Positions 1 to 9,759 are shown, counted from the stretch's first letter. The stretch: 64,000 bases of DNA from Gammaproteobacteria bacterium (GCA_021323735.1 JAJPKM010000035.1:1-64000); one strand, 5' to 3'. Translations and numbers: made by a program. The notes: a model not told the origin generated them from the sequence alone.

Positions 1-222
1 CTGTACACGGCGAAGGGGGCCGGCTCGCTGCTGGTGCCGGTGGCGGCGATCATCGCCAAGGATCATGGCTGGGGGGCGGTGTTCACGGTGGGCATGTGCT
101 TCAACATCCTCGCCGCACTGCTTGGCCTGTTCGTGCTTCGGCCCATGCGCATCCGCCACTTCGCCAAGAGCCGCAGCGATTTCCCCGCATCGGCAACGGG
201 TGCGGCACCGGCGCCAAACTAA
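1..222 (+). CDS. OFA-family MFS transporter, C-terminal fragment
   Basis: Only the last 73 codons are present; the gene enters from the left edge in frame 1 and stops with TAA. The visible part starts LYTAKGAGSLLVPVAAIIA and runs through a final transmembrane helix (FTVGMCFNILAALLGLFVL) into a basic cytoplasmic tail (RPMRIRHF). The YTAKG..SLLVP motif followed by a last helix and LRPMR is typical of oxalate/formate antiporter-like (OFA) MFS proteins. Members exchange small carboxylates across the inner membrane. The substrate cannot be told from this fragment. The outer-membrane porin downstream may serve the same uptake route, but that is inference. Confidence 0.75.
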   Translation: MYTAKGAGSLLVPVAAIIAKDHGWGAVFTVGMCFNILAALLGLFVLRPMRIRHFAKSRSDFPASATGAAPAPN

Positions 223-561
223 GCCAGTACCAGACGCGTTGATTGTCCCTACTCAGGGCGTCATTGGGCAACGCGCGCGGGGTACCCTTGTTGCTAATAA
301 GAGACTTTGTTTCGCAGAGATAATCATATATGGTATACCACGAAGCAACATGAAGCGGAGTGGCACTCCGACTGGTTTAGAGCTGATGGCAAATGGGGGT
401 GGTTGAAATGGCATGTGTCATTGCCTCTGCGTTTTCGATTTTCTATTCAACTGCGCCACTCAGGTGCGGTTAACACTCTCTTGCGCGTATCGGCAGCTCA
501 TCAGGTGACAGTGAATTCCTAAAATCGATTCGAATATACGACCTTTATGAGGGAACAAACG
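223..561. other. Intergenic region upstream of porin
   Basis: About 340 bases with no convincing gene. They hold a perfect 10-bp palindrome (TGGTATACCA, 331-340) and relatively AT-rich DNA just before the porin start. Short reading frames here have no ribosome binding site or recognisable product. The region probably carries the porin promoter and an operator. Confidence 0.5.
331..340. promoter_or_regulatory. Palindrome TGGTATACCA, candidate GntR-type operator
   Basis: A perfect palindrome about 220 bases upstream of the porin start and 110 bases after the MFS gene. The GTATAC core with flanking T/A symmetry resembles operators bound by FCD-type GntR regulators. No regulator gene lies nearby in the window, so the assignment rests on sequence form alone. 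Confidence 0.3.
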
Positions 562-2358
562 ATGGTTAATCTAAGACTGGCGAGGCCTATGCTGATGGCG
601 CTGACAGCATGTGCCGCGAATTTTCTCGTCCAGGGCAGCGCCTTGGCCGATGATGCGCAGGAGAATAAGGCGCTCAAGGAGCAGATGCGGCAAATGCTAC
701 AGCGCATGGATGCCTTGCAGAAGCAAGTCGATGCGTTGTCCAACAAACCCGCGCCGCCACCTGCTGTTGTAGCTGCACCACCGGCCGCTCCGCCCGCTGC
801 CGTGGGTCCGGCGACGGCGAAGCAAGCGCCTGCGGAACCGGCGTTTGAAAAATTTGCCAAGGGATTTTATGGCACGCTGGACGTGTCTACCGACTACTCA
901 ACCAAGGGTGAGTCTGAGCTGGGGGCTTTCCACTATGCATGTGTCGATCCCGCGAATCCTGCTTTGGGATGTGCCCAGAACGGCCAGAAGATAGGCCCGG
1001 TCGGCCGGGTAGGCTGGCAGGCGGATCTGTCGACCAACAAGTCGGTGCTCGGCTACCGGGGATCGCACCTCATCCCCGGCACCAAAACCGAATTCATTTA
1101 CCAGATCGAGGCCCAGCCGGCGATCACGTCTGCCCCGGGCGCAAGCACGGGCTATACGGCACAGTCGAACGTCACCAAGGCAGGCATCGGCTATGGCGAC
1201 TCCTTCGTCGGTGTCTCCAACAATGACTGGGGTAAGTTGAAGTTCGGCACCACCTACACGCCGTACAAGAAATCCACGGATCGCATGAATCCCTTCTCCG
1301 GCATGTTGGGCGACTACGCGGTGATCATGGGCAATTCCGGCGGCGACAACCGCGTCGAATTCGGAACGCGGATCGATCACTCGGTATGGTATGAATCGCC
1401 CAAGTTCGGCGGTGTGTTCAGCTTCGATGCCTTGTTCTCTCCGGGCCAGAATCGCACGCCCTACAACACTGCCCAATCCTCCGGCTCGCCGGATTGCGCC
1501 GGCGGCAACGTCCCGGGCAGCGGCAATCTGCCGCTGGCCTGCGCCGACGGTGCCTTCGACAACGCCTGGAGCTTCGACCTGAAATTCGAGAGCGGCCCCA
1601 TCTACGTGACGGCAGCCTATGAAATTCACCAGGGTGTAAACCGCGGCAGCGACGGCATCGGTTCCAACAGTCCTTTCTACGGCACGCTCTTCAACGTCAA
1701 CAATACCGTCGATCCGGCTTCCGGTGCGGTGCTTGCGAGCGTTTGCACGACGGCATCGCCGATAATCGATTGTGGCGACTACAACACCTTCTCCGCGGAA
1801 TTCCCGGCAGCCGCAGCGGTTGGATCCCCCGGCCTCATCGGCGACGTCGTGAACGAGACCGCCTTCAAGGTGGGCGTGCAGTACACGTTCAGCTTCGGGC
1901 TGGCCTTGAGCGGCATCTACGAAGAGCTGCATCGTAATCTTCCCGCCGATCTGCAGTGGCAGAACGAGCGGCAGAGAAACGGCTTCTGGTTCGCGGGAAC
2001 CTATGACTTGACTGCGAAGGATAACTTCAGCATCGGCTGGGGACACGCCGGCGCTACGCCGGGCGATCCGGGCTGTCAGCACAACTACAATCCCAACAGC
2101 CTCGACAACCACGCCAACCTGTACACGGCCGCGTTGAAACATCGTTTCGACAAGAACCTGTACTGGTACTTCGACGTCGCGGATACGGTCAATCACGGCA
2201 ACGCGCACTATGACTTGGGCGCCGGTGGCCGCGGTGTGACGACCGATTGCCATGACGGCACGACGCAGGCGTTTACCGACTACAGCAGCGCGGGTCCTAC
2301 GACCTGGGGTGGCTGTCATGAGATCGGCGTCTCGACCGGATTGCACTATACGTTCTGA
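562..2358 (+). CDS. Outer-membrane porin with N-terminal coiled coil
   Basis: A porin-like beta-barrel protein of 598 residues. I chose the ATG at 562 over the one at 547 because GAGGGA lies about 8 bases before it and the product then opens with a normal signal peptide ending near QGSALA. Next come a short heptad-rich segment (ENKALKEQMRQMLQRMDALQKQ), a Pro/Ala linker, then about 500 residues of alternating beta-strand sequence. The last residues, GLHYTF, end in the aromatic residue expected for BAM-dependent barrel insertion. The coiled coil plus linker suggests a trimeric DcaP-like porin. The substrate is unknown. Position after the OFA transporter suggests carboxylate uptake (inference). 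Confidence 0.8.
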   Translation: MVNLRLARPMLMALTACAANFLVQGSALADDAQENKALKEQMRQMLQRMDALQKQVDALSNKPAPPPAVVAAPPAAPPAAVGPATAKQAPAEPAFEKFAKGFYGTLDVSTDYSTKGESELGAFHYACVDPANPALGCAQNGQKIGPVGRVGWQADLSTNKSVLGYRGSHLIPGTKTEFIYQIEAQPAITSAPGASTGYTAQSNVTKAGIGYGDSFVGVSNNDWGKLKFGTTYTPYKKSTDRMNPFSGMLGDYAVIMGNSGGDNRVEFGTRIDHSVWYESPKFGGVFSFDALFSPGQNRTPYNTAQSSGSPDCAGGNVPGSGNLPLACADGAFDNAWSFDLKFESGPIYVTAAYEIHQGVNRGSDGIGSNSPFYGTLFNVNNTVDPASGAVLASVCTTASPIIDCGDYNTFSAEFPAAAAVGSPGLIGDVVNETAFKVGVQYTFSFGLALSGIYEELHRNLPADLQWQNERQRNGFWFAGTYDLTAKDNFSIGWGHAGATPGDPGCQHNYNPNSLDNHANLYTAALKHRFDKNLYWYFDVADTVNHGNAHYDLGAGGRGVTTDCHDGTTQAFTDYSSAGPTTWGGCHEIGVSTGLHYTF

Positions 2359-2392
2359 GCCGCGTCAGCGAGTCGGCCACGACTTCGCACGT

Positions 2393-2424
2393 GAGGCCGG
2401 GGGCAAACGCCCTCGGCCTCTTTT
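2393..2424 (+). terminator. Rho-independent terminator after porin
   Basis: A 12-bp stem (GAGGCCGGGGGC pairing with GCCCTCGGCCTC, one G-U pair) with an AAAC loop, followed by TTTT. It lies 35 bases after the porin stop codon. Confidence 0.85.
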
Positions 2425-2532
2425 CGGAAGTAATCAACGCCGCGCCGCTGCCCTGGCATTGCGGGTGACTTACCATTGAGTACTTAGGTCATCGAATGAC
2501 CCGTACTGCTGCGGCGATCCCATCAGGAGAGA

Positions 2533-3315
2533 ATGATGGCTGTAACTCGACGATTTTTCCTGCTCTCGTCCGCGGTGCTGTCGGTCGGGTGCAGCATGCG
2601 CCGTCCGGAAGCCGTGCAACCAGTCGGCACCGCTGCGGCCGCCGGGTCGCCGGTGGTTCGTCCGCCGGCCGTGGGGCAGTCGTGGCGCTATACCAAGCGC
2701 GATATTTTTACTCACACCATCGTCGATGATCAGATCGATCGCGTGGCCGCAGTGGGCAGCACCATCGATATCGATTCTCGCAGTGAAACTTCCAAGCAGG
2801 CGAGTGCCGACCCGAAATGGGGCGCCGCTTGGCTGCGCAAGTACATCCCGCGCCGCGAGGTGCCCGAGGGGCCGTTGCCGAGCGAGATACAGTCGCCGTG
2901 GGGGCAGGTCTTGGTGGACCCGCATTGGGGCCAGGTGCAGGTCTATGAGGTTCCCATACCGCTTTGGCCCGCTCAGTTGACCCCCGGCTGGAAGGCCCAT
3001 GTCAATACCAAGTACAAGACGCCCAGCAACCAGGACGGATTGCCTTGGGATCAGACCATGGCAGCGCATGGCTGGGAGACCATCAGCGTGGCGGCCGGGA
3101 ATTTCAGGGCGCTGCGATACACCAACATCATCAATTTCAAGTCCACCGACTTTTCACGAGAGAATTCTCAGCGGAAGGAAACGCTTTGGTTTGCACCTGA
3201 AGTGGGGCGCTGGGTCGCTCGCGAGAGCACAGGTATTTACTACATAGAGGATTCCTCCGTGGACACGCCTTACGACGAACCTGGGTTTCGCTGGGAACTG
3301 ATCGAGTGGACCTAG
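2533..3315 (+). CDS. Putative lipoprotein of unknown function
   Basis: A 260-residue protein preceded by AGGAG. The N-terminus TRRFFLLSSAVLSVGC is a lipoprotein signal with the lipobox LSVGC, so the mature protein should begin at Cys20 or so and be membrane anchored. The leading TRRFF is Tat-like, but export through Sec is equally possible. The remainder is soluble and rich in Trp/Tyr (WRYTKRD, LWFAPEVGRWVARE), which suggests a compact beta-rich domain. I recognise no enzyme motif. It sits alone between the porin terminator and the SPOR-domain gene. Confidence 0.65.
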   Translation: MMAVTRRFFLLSSAVLSVGCSMRRPEAVQPVGTAAAAGSPVVRPPAVGQSWRYTKRDIFTHTIVDDQIDRVAAVGSTIDIDSRSETSKQASADPKWGAAWLRKYIPRREVPEGPLPSEIQSPWGQVLVDPHWGQVQVYEVPIPLWPAQLTPGWKAHVNTKYKTPSNQDGLPWDQTMAAHGWETISVAAGNFRALRYTNIINFKSTDFSRENSQRKETLWFAPEVGRWVARESTGIYYIEDSSVDTPYDEPGFRWELIEWT

Positions 3316-3435
3316 GAAAGTGGCGCCGGTGTTGACATAACCCTCGCGTCCGTCGCGGGGAGAGACGCGCGTCACGCTTTCATTCCCATTGCTTCGTCAA
3401 TATCGTGCGCAACCACTGTTCTGGGAAAGGGATGT

Positions 3436-5154
3436 ATGGCTACGCCGATAAATGCGCCCATGGCCGGCGAGATCTGGCATCTTAGCATCGAGGACTTGTT
3501 CCAACCCCTTCAAGAAGCGCCGCGCCTGGGTGGTGACGGCCCCTTCGTCATCAACCTCAGCGCATCGACTGCTCCCATCAGCATCCCCACGGAACCCTTT
3601 GCCGGCTGCAGCGAAGCGTACGTATATCAAATTCAAGTGACGGAGGACGGAAGGACTCGGTATCGCCTGCGCCTCGGTCCCTTTGCGAGCGAAGACGAGG
3701 CCGATGCCGTTCTCATTGAAGTGCGCGACACCTACCCCGGTGCTCTGACGGCCACCGCCGGTGCCGCGGACTTACGTGTCATTGCGACGAAGGCCGCGAA
3801 GGCCGACGCGCGCCCGCAGCGCCCGGCGCGCACGCAGGCGCCGCTTGAAGTGCCCAGCGTCAAACCGGTTCCCGAACAAACCACCACGACGAAGCCTGCC
3901 GCCGATGCGGCGAATATGGACGCGGCCGAGTCCGAAATCTCCATCGACATTGCGTGGTCCACACCGGCGCAGGTCGTTCCGCCGCCTGTGCCGCTGAGCA
4001 GTGTACCGATCGCGGCAACTGCCGCTCCGGCAGTTGCACCCCAGCAGGGGGCGTCTGGGGTCGCACCCAAGCCGGCACCGCCGACAATCGTGCCTCAGTC
4101 GGCAGCGGCGATGGCACGCAAACCGCCTGCACGGGCAGCTGCTCCCAAGCAGACCGCGGCGGTAGCGCCACCCAAGGTTGCTCCGCCGACAATCGCAGTT
4201 CAGCCCGCTGCGCCGGCAGCGACGCTCAAGCCCGCGCAGACGGCCGCGCCCATGCCCATGATGACACCCGTGCTCAATGCGATTGAGCCCGCGCCGATGC
4301 CGATGGCGGCTCCCGTTCTGACCGAAGAGGTCACCGTCAAACCCAAAGCGATGCCCACGCCTATGCCCGTACAGAAGACGGGGCACGCGATGAGCCAGTC
4401 CGCCCCCGTGCAAACCGCCGTGCCGCCCATCAAGGCGCCGACTACGCCGCCGATTCGGATGGCGCCACCCGCGGTGAGTCAGCCGACCCCCGCGCAAACC
4501 GCAGTGCCGCCAATCAAGGCGCCGGCGGATAAAGCGGCGACGCCACCCAGACAGTCGGTTGCGCTTGGAGCTAAGCCTGCCGCCCCGTTCCGCTCGCAGG
4601 TCTTCAGGCCGTTGGCGGCGAGGCTCACTTCACTGCAGCCAGTCGTTGTCGCAACCGCGCCCGCACCTGCCGTGCGCGAGGTCAAGAAACTGGACCAGCC
4701 CCTGGAGAGCTTGGAGTCGACTCAAACGATGCGGGCACTGACCGCGACGGAACTGGAGGACGACGAAGAGCGGTGGTTCGTCATTCAACTGGCGTCGGCG
4801 GATCGCGCGTTCGACCCGGACACCGTGCCGAACTTGGACATCTTCAGCGAATACCGGCTGTATTCCGTGGCCGGAAACGATCAGGGCCACATCGTGCATG
4901 CCTTGCGCTTGGGATTCTTCCGCGAAGAGATCGGGGCAGTCGCCGTGGCGAGCTACCTGGGTGCTTACTGGGACAAACCGACCATCAAGCGCGTGAGCCT
5001 GGCGGAACGGGAGCGATTCGGCGACCAGCGCGTGGAGGCGCGCAAGGACGTGGGCGCTACCGGCAGACATGCCGTCATCGAAATCACCGATGAACTGGTC
5101 GCGCGGCGCCGGCGGGCAGGACAGTCTTCGGCGCCGGCTCCGCGGAATACTTGA
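3436..5154 (+). CDS. SPOR-domain protein with two SPOR-like modules
   Basis: A 572-residue protein without a signal peptide or membrane segment at its start. Residues about 60-110 (YVYQIQVTEDGRTRYRLRLG, then PFASEDEADAVL) have the SPOR pattern of an aromatic-glycine strand followed by a helix. A second SPOR-like module lies near residues 445-520 (WFVIQLASADRAF, ALRLGFFREEIGAVAVASYL). The two are joined by about 320 residues of Pro/Ala-rich low-complexity sequence with the repeated phrase QTAVPPIKAP. SPOR domains bind denuded peptidoglycan glycans at division sites. The lack of an obvious export signal is odd; the role may be cytoplasmic or use an unrecognised route. Confidence 0.65.
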   Translation: MATPINAPMAGEIWHLSIEDLFQPLQEAPRLGGDGPFVINLSASTAPISIPTEPFAGCSEAYVYQIQVTEDGRTRYRLRLGPFASEDEADAVLIEVRDTYPGALTATAGAADLRVIATKAAKADARPQRPARTQAPLEVPSVKPVPEQTTTTKPAADAANMDAAESEISIDIAWSTPAQVVPPPVPLSSVPIAATAAPAVAPQQGASGVAPKPAPPTIVPQSAAAMARKPPARAAAPKQTAAVAPPKVAPPTIAVQPAAPAATLKPAQTAAPMPMMTPVLNAIEPAPMPMAAPVLTEEVTVKPKAMPTPMPVQKTGHAMSQSAPVQTAVPPIKAPTTPPIRMAPPAVSQPTPAQTAVPPIKAPADKAATPPRQSVALGAKPAAPFRSQVFRPLAARLTSLQPVVVATAPAPAVREVKKLDQPLESLESTQTMRALTATELEDDEERWFVIQLASADRAFDPDTVPNLDIFSEYRLYSVAGNDQGHIVHALRLGFFREEIGAVAVASYLGAYWDKPTIKRVSLAERERFGDQRVEARKDVGATGRHAVIEITDELVARRRRAGQSSAPAPRNT

Positions 5155-5180
5155 AACGCCTTACACCCAAGATTCGACCC

Positions 5181-5200
5181 GCGCGACGCATGCGTCGCGC
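5181..5200. repeat. Perfect 20-bp palindrome between convergent genes
   Basis: GCGCGACGCATGCGTCGCGC is its own reverse complement. It lies between the stop codons of the SPOR gene (5154) and the small minus-strand membrane gene (5232). In RNA it would fold as an 8-bp GC stem with a CAUG loop on either strand. No T-run follows, so a bidirectional transcription block is possible but not shown. Confidence 0.5.
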
Positions 5201-5231
5201 CGACGAGGCCAGCGCGGGGTTTCGGCCCAAG

Positions 5232-5564
5232 CTACGGCACCGCGCGTTGTCGTTCGCGCTTGCGCCGTTCCCGGAAAGGATGGTTGCCCGGCGACAGGTT
5301 GTGCGCCGCGCCGTGCTCGAGTGAAATGGGCTCAGGGTTCGCGGCCTCCGTCTCGCTGAATCCTTGCAGCTGCATGACCCTGGGGAGCTGCGTTCGATCT
5401 TGCGGCTCGGACAATCTTGCCGCATGCAGTGCCCGCAGTGCCGCTTCGCGGCGGCGTTCCGCGGCGCCGACCTCGCGCCAACGAAGGTACTCCGCTCGCA
5501 CATAGGCTGCGGACAACCCGATTCCGCCGAGGACGAAAACCATCAACGCAACATCGAGACTCAT
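5232..5564 (-). CDS. Small membrane-anchored protein, unknown
   Basis: A 110-residue protein with one N-terminal transmembrane helix (VALMVFVLGGIGLSAAYV), then a charged, Arg-rich helical region (LRWREVGAAERRREAALRAL) and a hydrophilic tail. The start is supported by GAAGGGTG about 7 bases upstream. It is convergent with the SPOR gene and lies downstream of the cytochrome c gene on the same strand, separated by 160 bases. I recognise no family. It may be real because of its helix and ribosome site, but it is short. Confidence 0.5.
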   Translation of the reverse strand: MSLDVALMVFVLGGIGLSAAYVRAEYLRWREVGAAERRREAALRALHAARLSEPQDRTQLPRVMQLQGFSETEAANPEPISLEHGAAHNLSPGNHPFRERRKRERQRAVP

Positions 5565-5723
5565 TCAATCACACCCTTCAACAAATCCCACGGCACCTGA
5601 GCGCTAGACGTGAGGGTTGCTTGATTGATTGCAAGTGTCGAACTAAAGATCCTTTTGCGCCGCCTAAGTTCCCCGTGAATTGTAACTTGGCAGAATCTGC
5701 CTATATAGTAAAATAACGCTGCG

Positions 5724-7058
5724 TCAATTCTCGGCACGCAAAGCTGCCACGCGCGCGGCAGTCAAGTCAGAACCCTTGACGCCGTAGCGTGCCGTCACGA
5801 AATTGGCCACGGCCGCGATCTCGTCATCCGAGTAGGCGGCGCCGAAAGCAGGCATATTGTTCGCGTCGACCGGTGAATGGCGATGCCCGCCGCCAATGAT
5901 TACCTGCGCGACATTCGTGGCCGTCGGATCATTGACCGAACGGGTGCCGATCAGCGTCGCGAAGGGGATGACCGGACTCACGCCGCTCCAGCCATGGCAC
6001 CCCGCGCAAGCGCCTTCATAAACCGCTTTGCCATGCGGATTCGCCTCGGGGGCTGTGACTTGCGCAGTGACCGCGGGCGTAAGTTTGGGTTCCGGCAGAT
6101 CGGATGTCGTCAGGGCGGGCACCGAGCGCAGATAGGTCACCATGGCGGAGATGTCGCTGGCTTTCAAATATTTCAGGCTTTCGTCCACCGCTTCGCCCAT
6201 TGGGCCCGACGCGCTGCCGCGTCCCTCGGCATGACCCGCGGACAGGTAGTTCGCCAAGTCGGCATCGCTCCATGCGCCGACGCCGCTCGCTCGATCGGCC
6301 GTGATGTTGTAGGCGCGCCAGCCGGCTTGAACGGCGCCGCCGAATTTCTCCCGGTTATTCAAGGCGAAGAAAAGGTTTCGTGGTGTGTGGCATTCGCCGC
6401 AGTGGCCCATGGCTTCCACTAAATACGCACCCCGATTCCACTCAGGACTGCGATCGAGATTCGGTTCGAAGCGTCGGTCGGAGTTGAAAAGCGCCGACCA
6501 CACGCGCATGAGGCTGCGTTGGTTGAATGGAAACGCCAATGAATTCTTCGGTGCCGGCGCGTGAACGGGCCGGAGTGTGAACAGGTAGGCCTTGATGGCG
6601 AGCGCATCGGTGTCGGACATGTAGGTGTAGCTGGGGTACGGCATCGCCGGATAGAGCTTGGTGTTGTCGCGGCCTATGCCTTTGTGTACGGCGTCGAGGA
6701 AATTCGCGTCGCTGTAGTTGCCGATGCCTGTCTCGGCATCGGGCGTGATATTGGTGGAGTAGAGGGTTCCAAAGGGCAGGACGAAAGCGCGTCCACCCGC
6801 AAATGCAGTGCCGTCCGGGGCCGTGTGGCATACCGCGCAGTCCGCCGCGCGGGCCAGGTACTCGCCGCGTTCCACCAGGCTCGCGGCCTTCAGTTCCGGA
6901 GCGGCGCCTGTGGGGTCCTCGCCATGATACGCCGCCAGCGCAACGGTCTTGCCGCCGGCAAAGCCCAAGGCACTCGGTCCGAGAACGATGTAGACGACGA
7001 TGATGATGCTCAAGGCGATGATCGTCGCGAAAGCCCACAGCACCGGATGCTTTTTCAT
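5724..7058 (-). CDS. Membrane-anchored triheme cytochrome c, electron acceptor of the Mo-hydroxylase
   Basis: A 444-residue protein with an N-terminal membrane anchor (residues about 7-28) and three c-type heme sites: CAVCH (74-78), CGECH (220-224) and CAGCH (351-355). Three-heme subunits of this layout pass electrons from periplasmic dehydrogenases to the respiratory chain. The start codon overlaps the stop of the molybdenum subunit by 4 bases (ATGA). The three genes (2Fe-2S, Moco, cytochrome) therefore form one operon, and the cytochrome should serve as the partner of that enzyme at the outer face of the inner membrane. A similar subunit occurs in alcohol and gluconate dehydrogenases, but the neighbours here point to a molybdenum hydroxylase. 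Confidence 0.9.
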   Translation of the reverse strand: MKKHPVLWAFATIIALSIIIVVYIVLGPSALGFAGGKTVALAAYHGEDPTGAAPELKAASLVERGEYLARAADCAVCHTAPDGTAFAGGRAFVLPFGTLYSTNITPDAETGIGNYSDANFLDAVHKGIGRDNTKLYPAMPYPSYTYMSDTDALAIKAYLFTLRPVHAPAPKNSLAFPFNQRSLMRVWSALFNSDRRFEPNLDRSPEWNRGAYLVEAMGHCGECHTPRNLFFALNNREKFGGAVQAGWRAYNITADRASGVGAWSDADLANYLSAGHAEGRGSASGPMGEAVDESLKYLKASDISAMVTYLRSVPALTTSDLPEPKLTPAVTAQVTAPEANPHGKAVYEGACAGCHGWSGVSPVIPFATLIGTRSVNDPTATNVAQVIIGGGHRHSPVDANNMPAFGAAYSDDEIAAVANFVTARYGVKGSDLTAARVAALRAEN

Positions 7059-9250
7059 GCGACACCCACTTTCCCGAAGGGCAGCGCGTGAACGCGCTTG
7101 CCGGTGGCGGCGAAAATCGCGTTCGCGACGGCCGGCCCGATCGGTGCCACGCCGGGCTCGCCCACGCCGGTGGGCGGTGCGGTCGAGGGCACGATGTGCA
7201 CTTCGATTTTGGGCATTTCATTCATCCGCAGCACCCGATAGTTGTTGAAGTTGCCCTGCTCGACGCGGCCGTCCTTCAGGGTGATGGCGCTGTGCATTAC
7301 CGCGCCCAGTCCAAATCCGATGCCGCCTTCCATCTGCGCGGTGATGATGTCCGGATTGATGGGCGTGCCGCAGTCCACCGCGCACACTACGCGATCCACT
7401 TTGACATTGCCGTCCCGATCGACGGTGACTTCGGCCACTTGTGCGACGAAAGTCTTGAACGCTTCGGCCACCGCAATGCCGCGTCCCCGTCCGGGCGGCA
7501 GTGGACCTGCGTTCCACCCGGCCTTTTCGGCGGCGAGTTCCAGCACGGCCTTCATGCGCGGCTCGTGTTCCAGCAGCTTGCGTCTGAACGTGAAGCCGTC
7601 CACGCCGGCTACATGTGCGGCTTCATCGATGAACGCTTCGACGGCAAACGTGGTGTGCGAGCTGCCTACCACGCGCCACCAGAGCACCGGTACCCCGGTT
7701 TTGGTGGTGGACAAGTCCACCGCGATATTGGGGATGGCGTAGGCGATGTTCGCGGCGCCCTCCACCGAGGTGGAATCGATGCCGTCCTTTATCCCTGCGG
7801 CGAATATGGTATCCGCAATGATCGACTGGCCCACGATCACATGATGCCAGCCGGTCAGTTCGCCCTGTGCATTGAGGCCCGCCTCGAGCTTGTGAAAGTA
7901 CATGGGGCGGTACAGGCCGCCATGGATGTCATCCTCGCGCGTCCACTGCAGTTTTATCGGTGTGCCGTCGGCGCCGAATGCCTTGGCGATGGATACTGCT
8001 TCCACGATGTAGTCGGAGATGGTGTTTGCCCGCCGGCCGAAAGAGCCGCCGGCATACAGGGTATGAATGCTGACCTGCTTCGGGTCCAGGCCCGCGGTGT
8101 GCGCGGCATTGGCTTGATCGATGGTCTGAAATTGGTCCCCGGCCCAGATCTCACAGCTGCTGGCGTCGAGTTTGACCACCGCGTCGAGCGGCTCCATCGG
8201 TGCATGGGCGAGGTAGGGGAATTCATAGCTGGCGGAGACTCTACGGGTCGCATCGCCGATGGCCTTGTGGGCATCGCCTACTTTGCGCGCGGACAGCGCC
8301 GGCTGATCGGCGAGGCGCCGGTACTCGGCCATCAAGGCGGATGAGCTGCGCTTCTCCGCTTTCGAGTCATCCCACTCGATCTTCAGCGCATCGCGCCCCA
8401 GTTTGGCGGCCCAAAATCCCTTCGCCACCACGGCAATGCCGCCCGGCACCTGTACCACCTTGACCACGCCGGGCACGGCGGCCGCGGCTGTCGCGTCGAA
8501 GGATTTTACCGTCGCACCGAATAGCGGCGGCCTCTTGAGCAGGGCAACCAACATGCCCGGCAGCACGAAGTCCAACGTGAATTGCGCGCTGCCGTCGGTT
8601 TTCGCCGCCGCATCCACGCGCGGCGGGCGGGCCCCGATCAGCTTGAAGTTCTTCGGATCCTTCAGCACCACGTTGTCGGGAACCGGCAAGCTGAGCGCGG
8701 TTTTTACCAGCGAGCCGTAGGTTGCCTGACGTTTGCCGGCGGCGTGATAGACCATGCCCTTGTCCGTGGTCAGTTCTGCCACGGGAACGTGCCAGTCCTT
8801 CGCGGCCGCGGACAGCAGCATCGCACGGGCTTTGGCACCGGCGTCACGGAGTTGCGCCCAGGAGTTGGCCATGGCCGAACTACCGCCGGTGCCTTGCAGC
8901 GTGCCGAAGACCAGATTGGCGTAGCGCTTGGCATCGGCGGGCGCACTCTCGACGCTCACCGTGGTCCAATCCGCATCGAGTTCTTCGGCCACGATGGTGG
9001 CGATGCCGGTGTAGGTGCCCTGGCCCATTTCCAGATGCTTGGCAATCACCGTGACGCGGTTGTCCGATCCGATGCGCAGGAAGGCGTTGGGCGTAAAGGT
9101 CGCGCCCGGCGGCGTCACCGCCGCGACTGCGCGGCGGCCCGTCGCGGCCCATTCGAAGCCAATGGTGAGCGCCACCACGGAAGCCGTGCCCGCGGTCTTG
9201 AGGAAATCGCGGCGCGTCGGCAGAGAGGAACGAACTGGTTTATGTGTCAT
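7055..9250 (-). CDS. Molybdopterin subunit of xanthine dehydrogenase-family enzyme (IorB-like)
   Basis: A 731-residue protein with a Tat signal ([10 protein letters not shown] followed by a hydrophobic stretch), so it is exported folded with its cofactor. The Moco-binding domain carries the GGSFGRRAN loop and, near the C-terminus, [17 protein letters not shown], whose Glu is the catalytic base in this family. The size and single-chain Tat form match the beta subunit of isoquinoline 1-oxidoreductase and related aldehyde or nicotinate dehydrogenases. These hydroxylate N-heterocycles or oxidise aldehydes with water as oxygen source. It lies 4 bases after the 2Fe-2S gene and overlaps the cytochrome gene. 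The substrate is not decided by sequence. Confidence 0.9.
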   Translation of the reverse strand: MTHKPVRSSLPTRRDFLKTAGTASVVALTIGFEWAATGRRAVAAVTPPGATFTPNAFLRIGSDNRVTVIAKHLEMGQGTYTGIATIVAEELDADWTTVSVESAPADAKRYANLVFGTLQGTGGSSAMANSWAQLRDAGAKARAMLLSAAAKDWHVPVAELTTDKGMVYHAAGKRQATYGSLVKTALSLPVPDNVVLKDPKNFKLIGARPPRVDAAAKTDGSAQFTLDFVLPGMLVALLKRPPLFGATVKSFDATAAAAVPGVVKVVQVPGGIAVVAKGFWAAKLGRDALKIEWDDSKAEKRSSSALMAEYRRLADQPALSARKVGDAHKAIGDATRRVSASYEFPYLAHAPMEPLDAVVKLDASSCEIWAGDQFQTIDQANAAHTAGLDPKQVSIHTLYAGGSFGRRANTISDYIVEAVSIAKAFGADGTPIKLQWTREDDIHGGLYRPMYFHKLEAGLNAQGELTGWHHVIVGQSIIADTIFAAGIKDGIDSTSVEGAANIAYAIPNIAVDLSTTKTGVPVLWWRVVGSSHTTFAVEAFIDEAAHVAGVDGFTFRRKLLEHEPRMKAVLELAAEKAGWNAGPLPPGRGRGIAVAEAFKTFVAQVAEVTVDRDGNVKVDRVVCAVDCGTPINPDIITAQMEGGIGFGLGAVMHSAITLKDGRVEQGNFNNYRVLRMNEMPKIEVHIVPSTAPPTGVGEPGVAPIGPAVANAIFAATGKRVHALPFGKVGVA

Positions 9251-9254
9251 GGTC

Positions 9255-9716
9255 TTAGACCTTCAGGGATTGCGCGGCCGAATGAATCGCGGCGCGGATG
9301 CGCTGGTATGTCGCGCATCGGCAGATGTTGCCGCTCATGGCGCTATCGATGTCTGCATCGGTCGGTGCGGCATTCTTCTCCAGGAGTGCCGTTGCCGACA
9401 TGACTTGTCCGGATTGGCAGTAGCCGCATTGCGGTACCTGCAGTTCCACCCAGGCCGCCTGCACCGCTTTGGCCTGTTTGCTGTGCAACCCTTCGATGGT
9501 GGTGATGTCGCGGCCCTCGACGGCCGACAGCGGCATGACGCAGGAACGAACGGCTTGGCCATCCAGATGGACGGTGCAGGCACCGCACATTGCCATGCCG
9601 CAGCCAAACTTGGTTCCGTGCAGGCCGGCGACTTCGCGCAGTGCCCAGAGTAAGGGCATGCTCGGATCGGCATCCAAGGTGGCAGTCTGGCCGTTGAGAC
9701 GAAAGGTGGTAGGCAT
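9255..9716 (-). CDS. 2Fe-2S subunit of the molybdenum hydroxylase (IorA-like)
   Basis: A 153-residue protein. I placed the start at the ATG at 9716 ([14 protein letters not shown] follows) because GGAG precedes it and an upstream extension adds only non-family sequence. The plant-type ferredoxin cluster is bound by C39, C44, C47 and C59 ([11 protein letters not shown]). The second cluster in the helical domain uses C97, C100, C132 and C134 ([12 protein letters not shown]). It is the electron-transfer small subunit paired with the Moco subunit just downstream and probably travels with it through Tat as a complex. Confidence 0.93.
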   Translation of the reverse strand: MPTTFRLNGQTATLDADPSMPLLWALREVAGLHGTKFGCGMAMCGACTVHLDGQAVRSCVMPLSAVEGRDITTIEGLHSKQAKAVQAAWVELQVPQCGYCQSGQVMSATALLEKNAAPTDADIDSAMSGNICRCATYQRIRAAIHSAAQSLKV

Positions 9717-9759
9717 GGGAGGCTCCGTGTTTGGTCCGATTCTACGACCAGCCGGCCTC

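Noticed and set aside
898-2346. 482-codon minus-strand open frame opposite the porin
   Set aside because: It is the antisense of a well-supported porin gene in GC-rich DNA. Its product is Arg/Val-rich with no domain and no ribosome site.
7088-8344. 418-codon plus-strand open frame opposite the molybdenum subunit
   Set aside because: Shadow of the real minus-strand gene, with no recognisable domain; codon positions follow the opposite strand.
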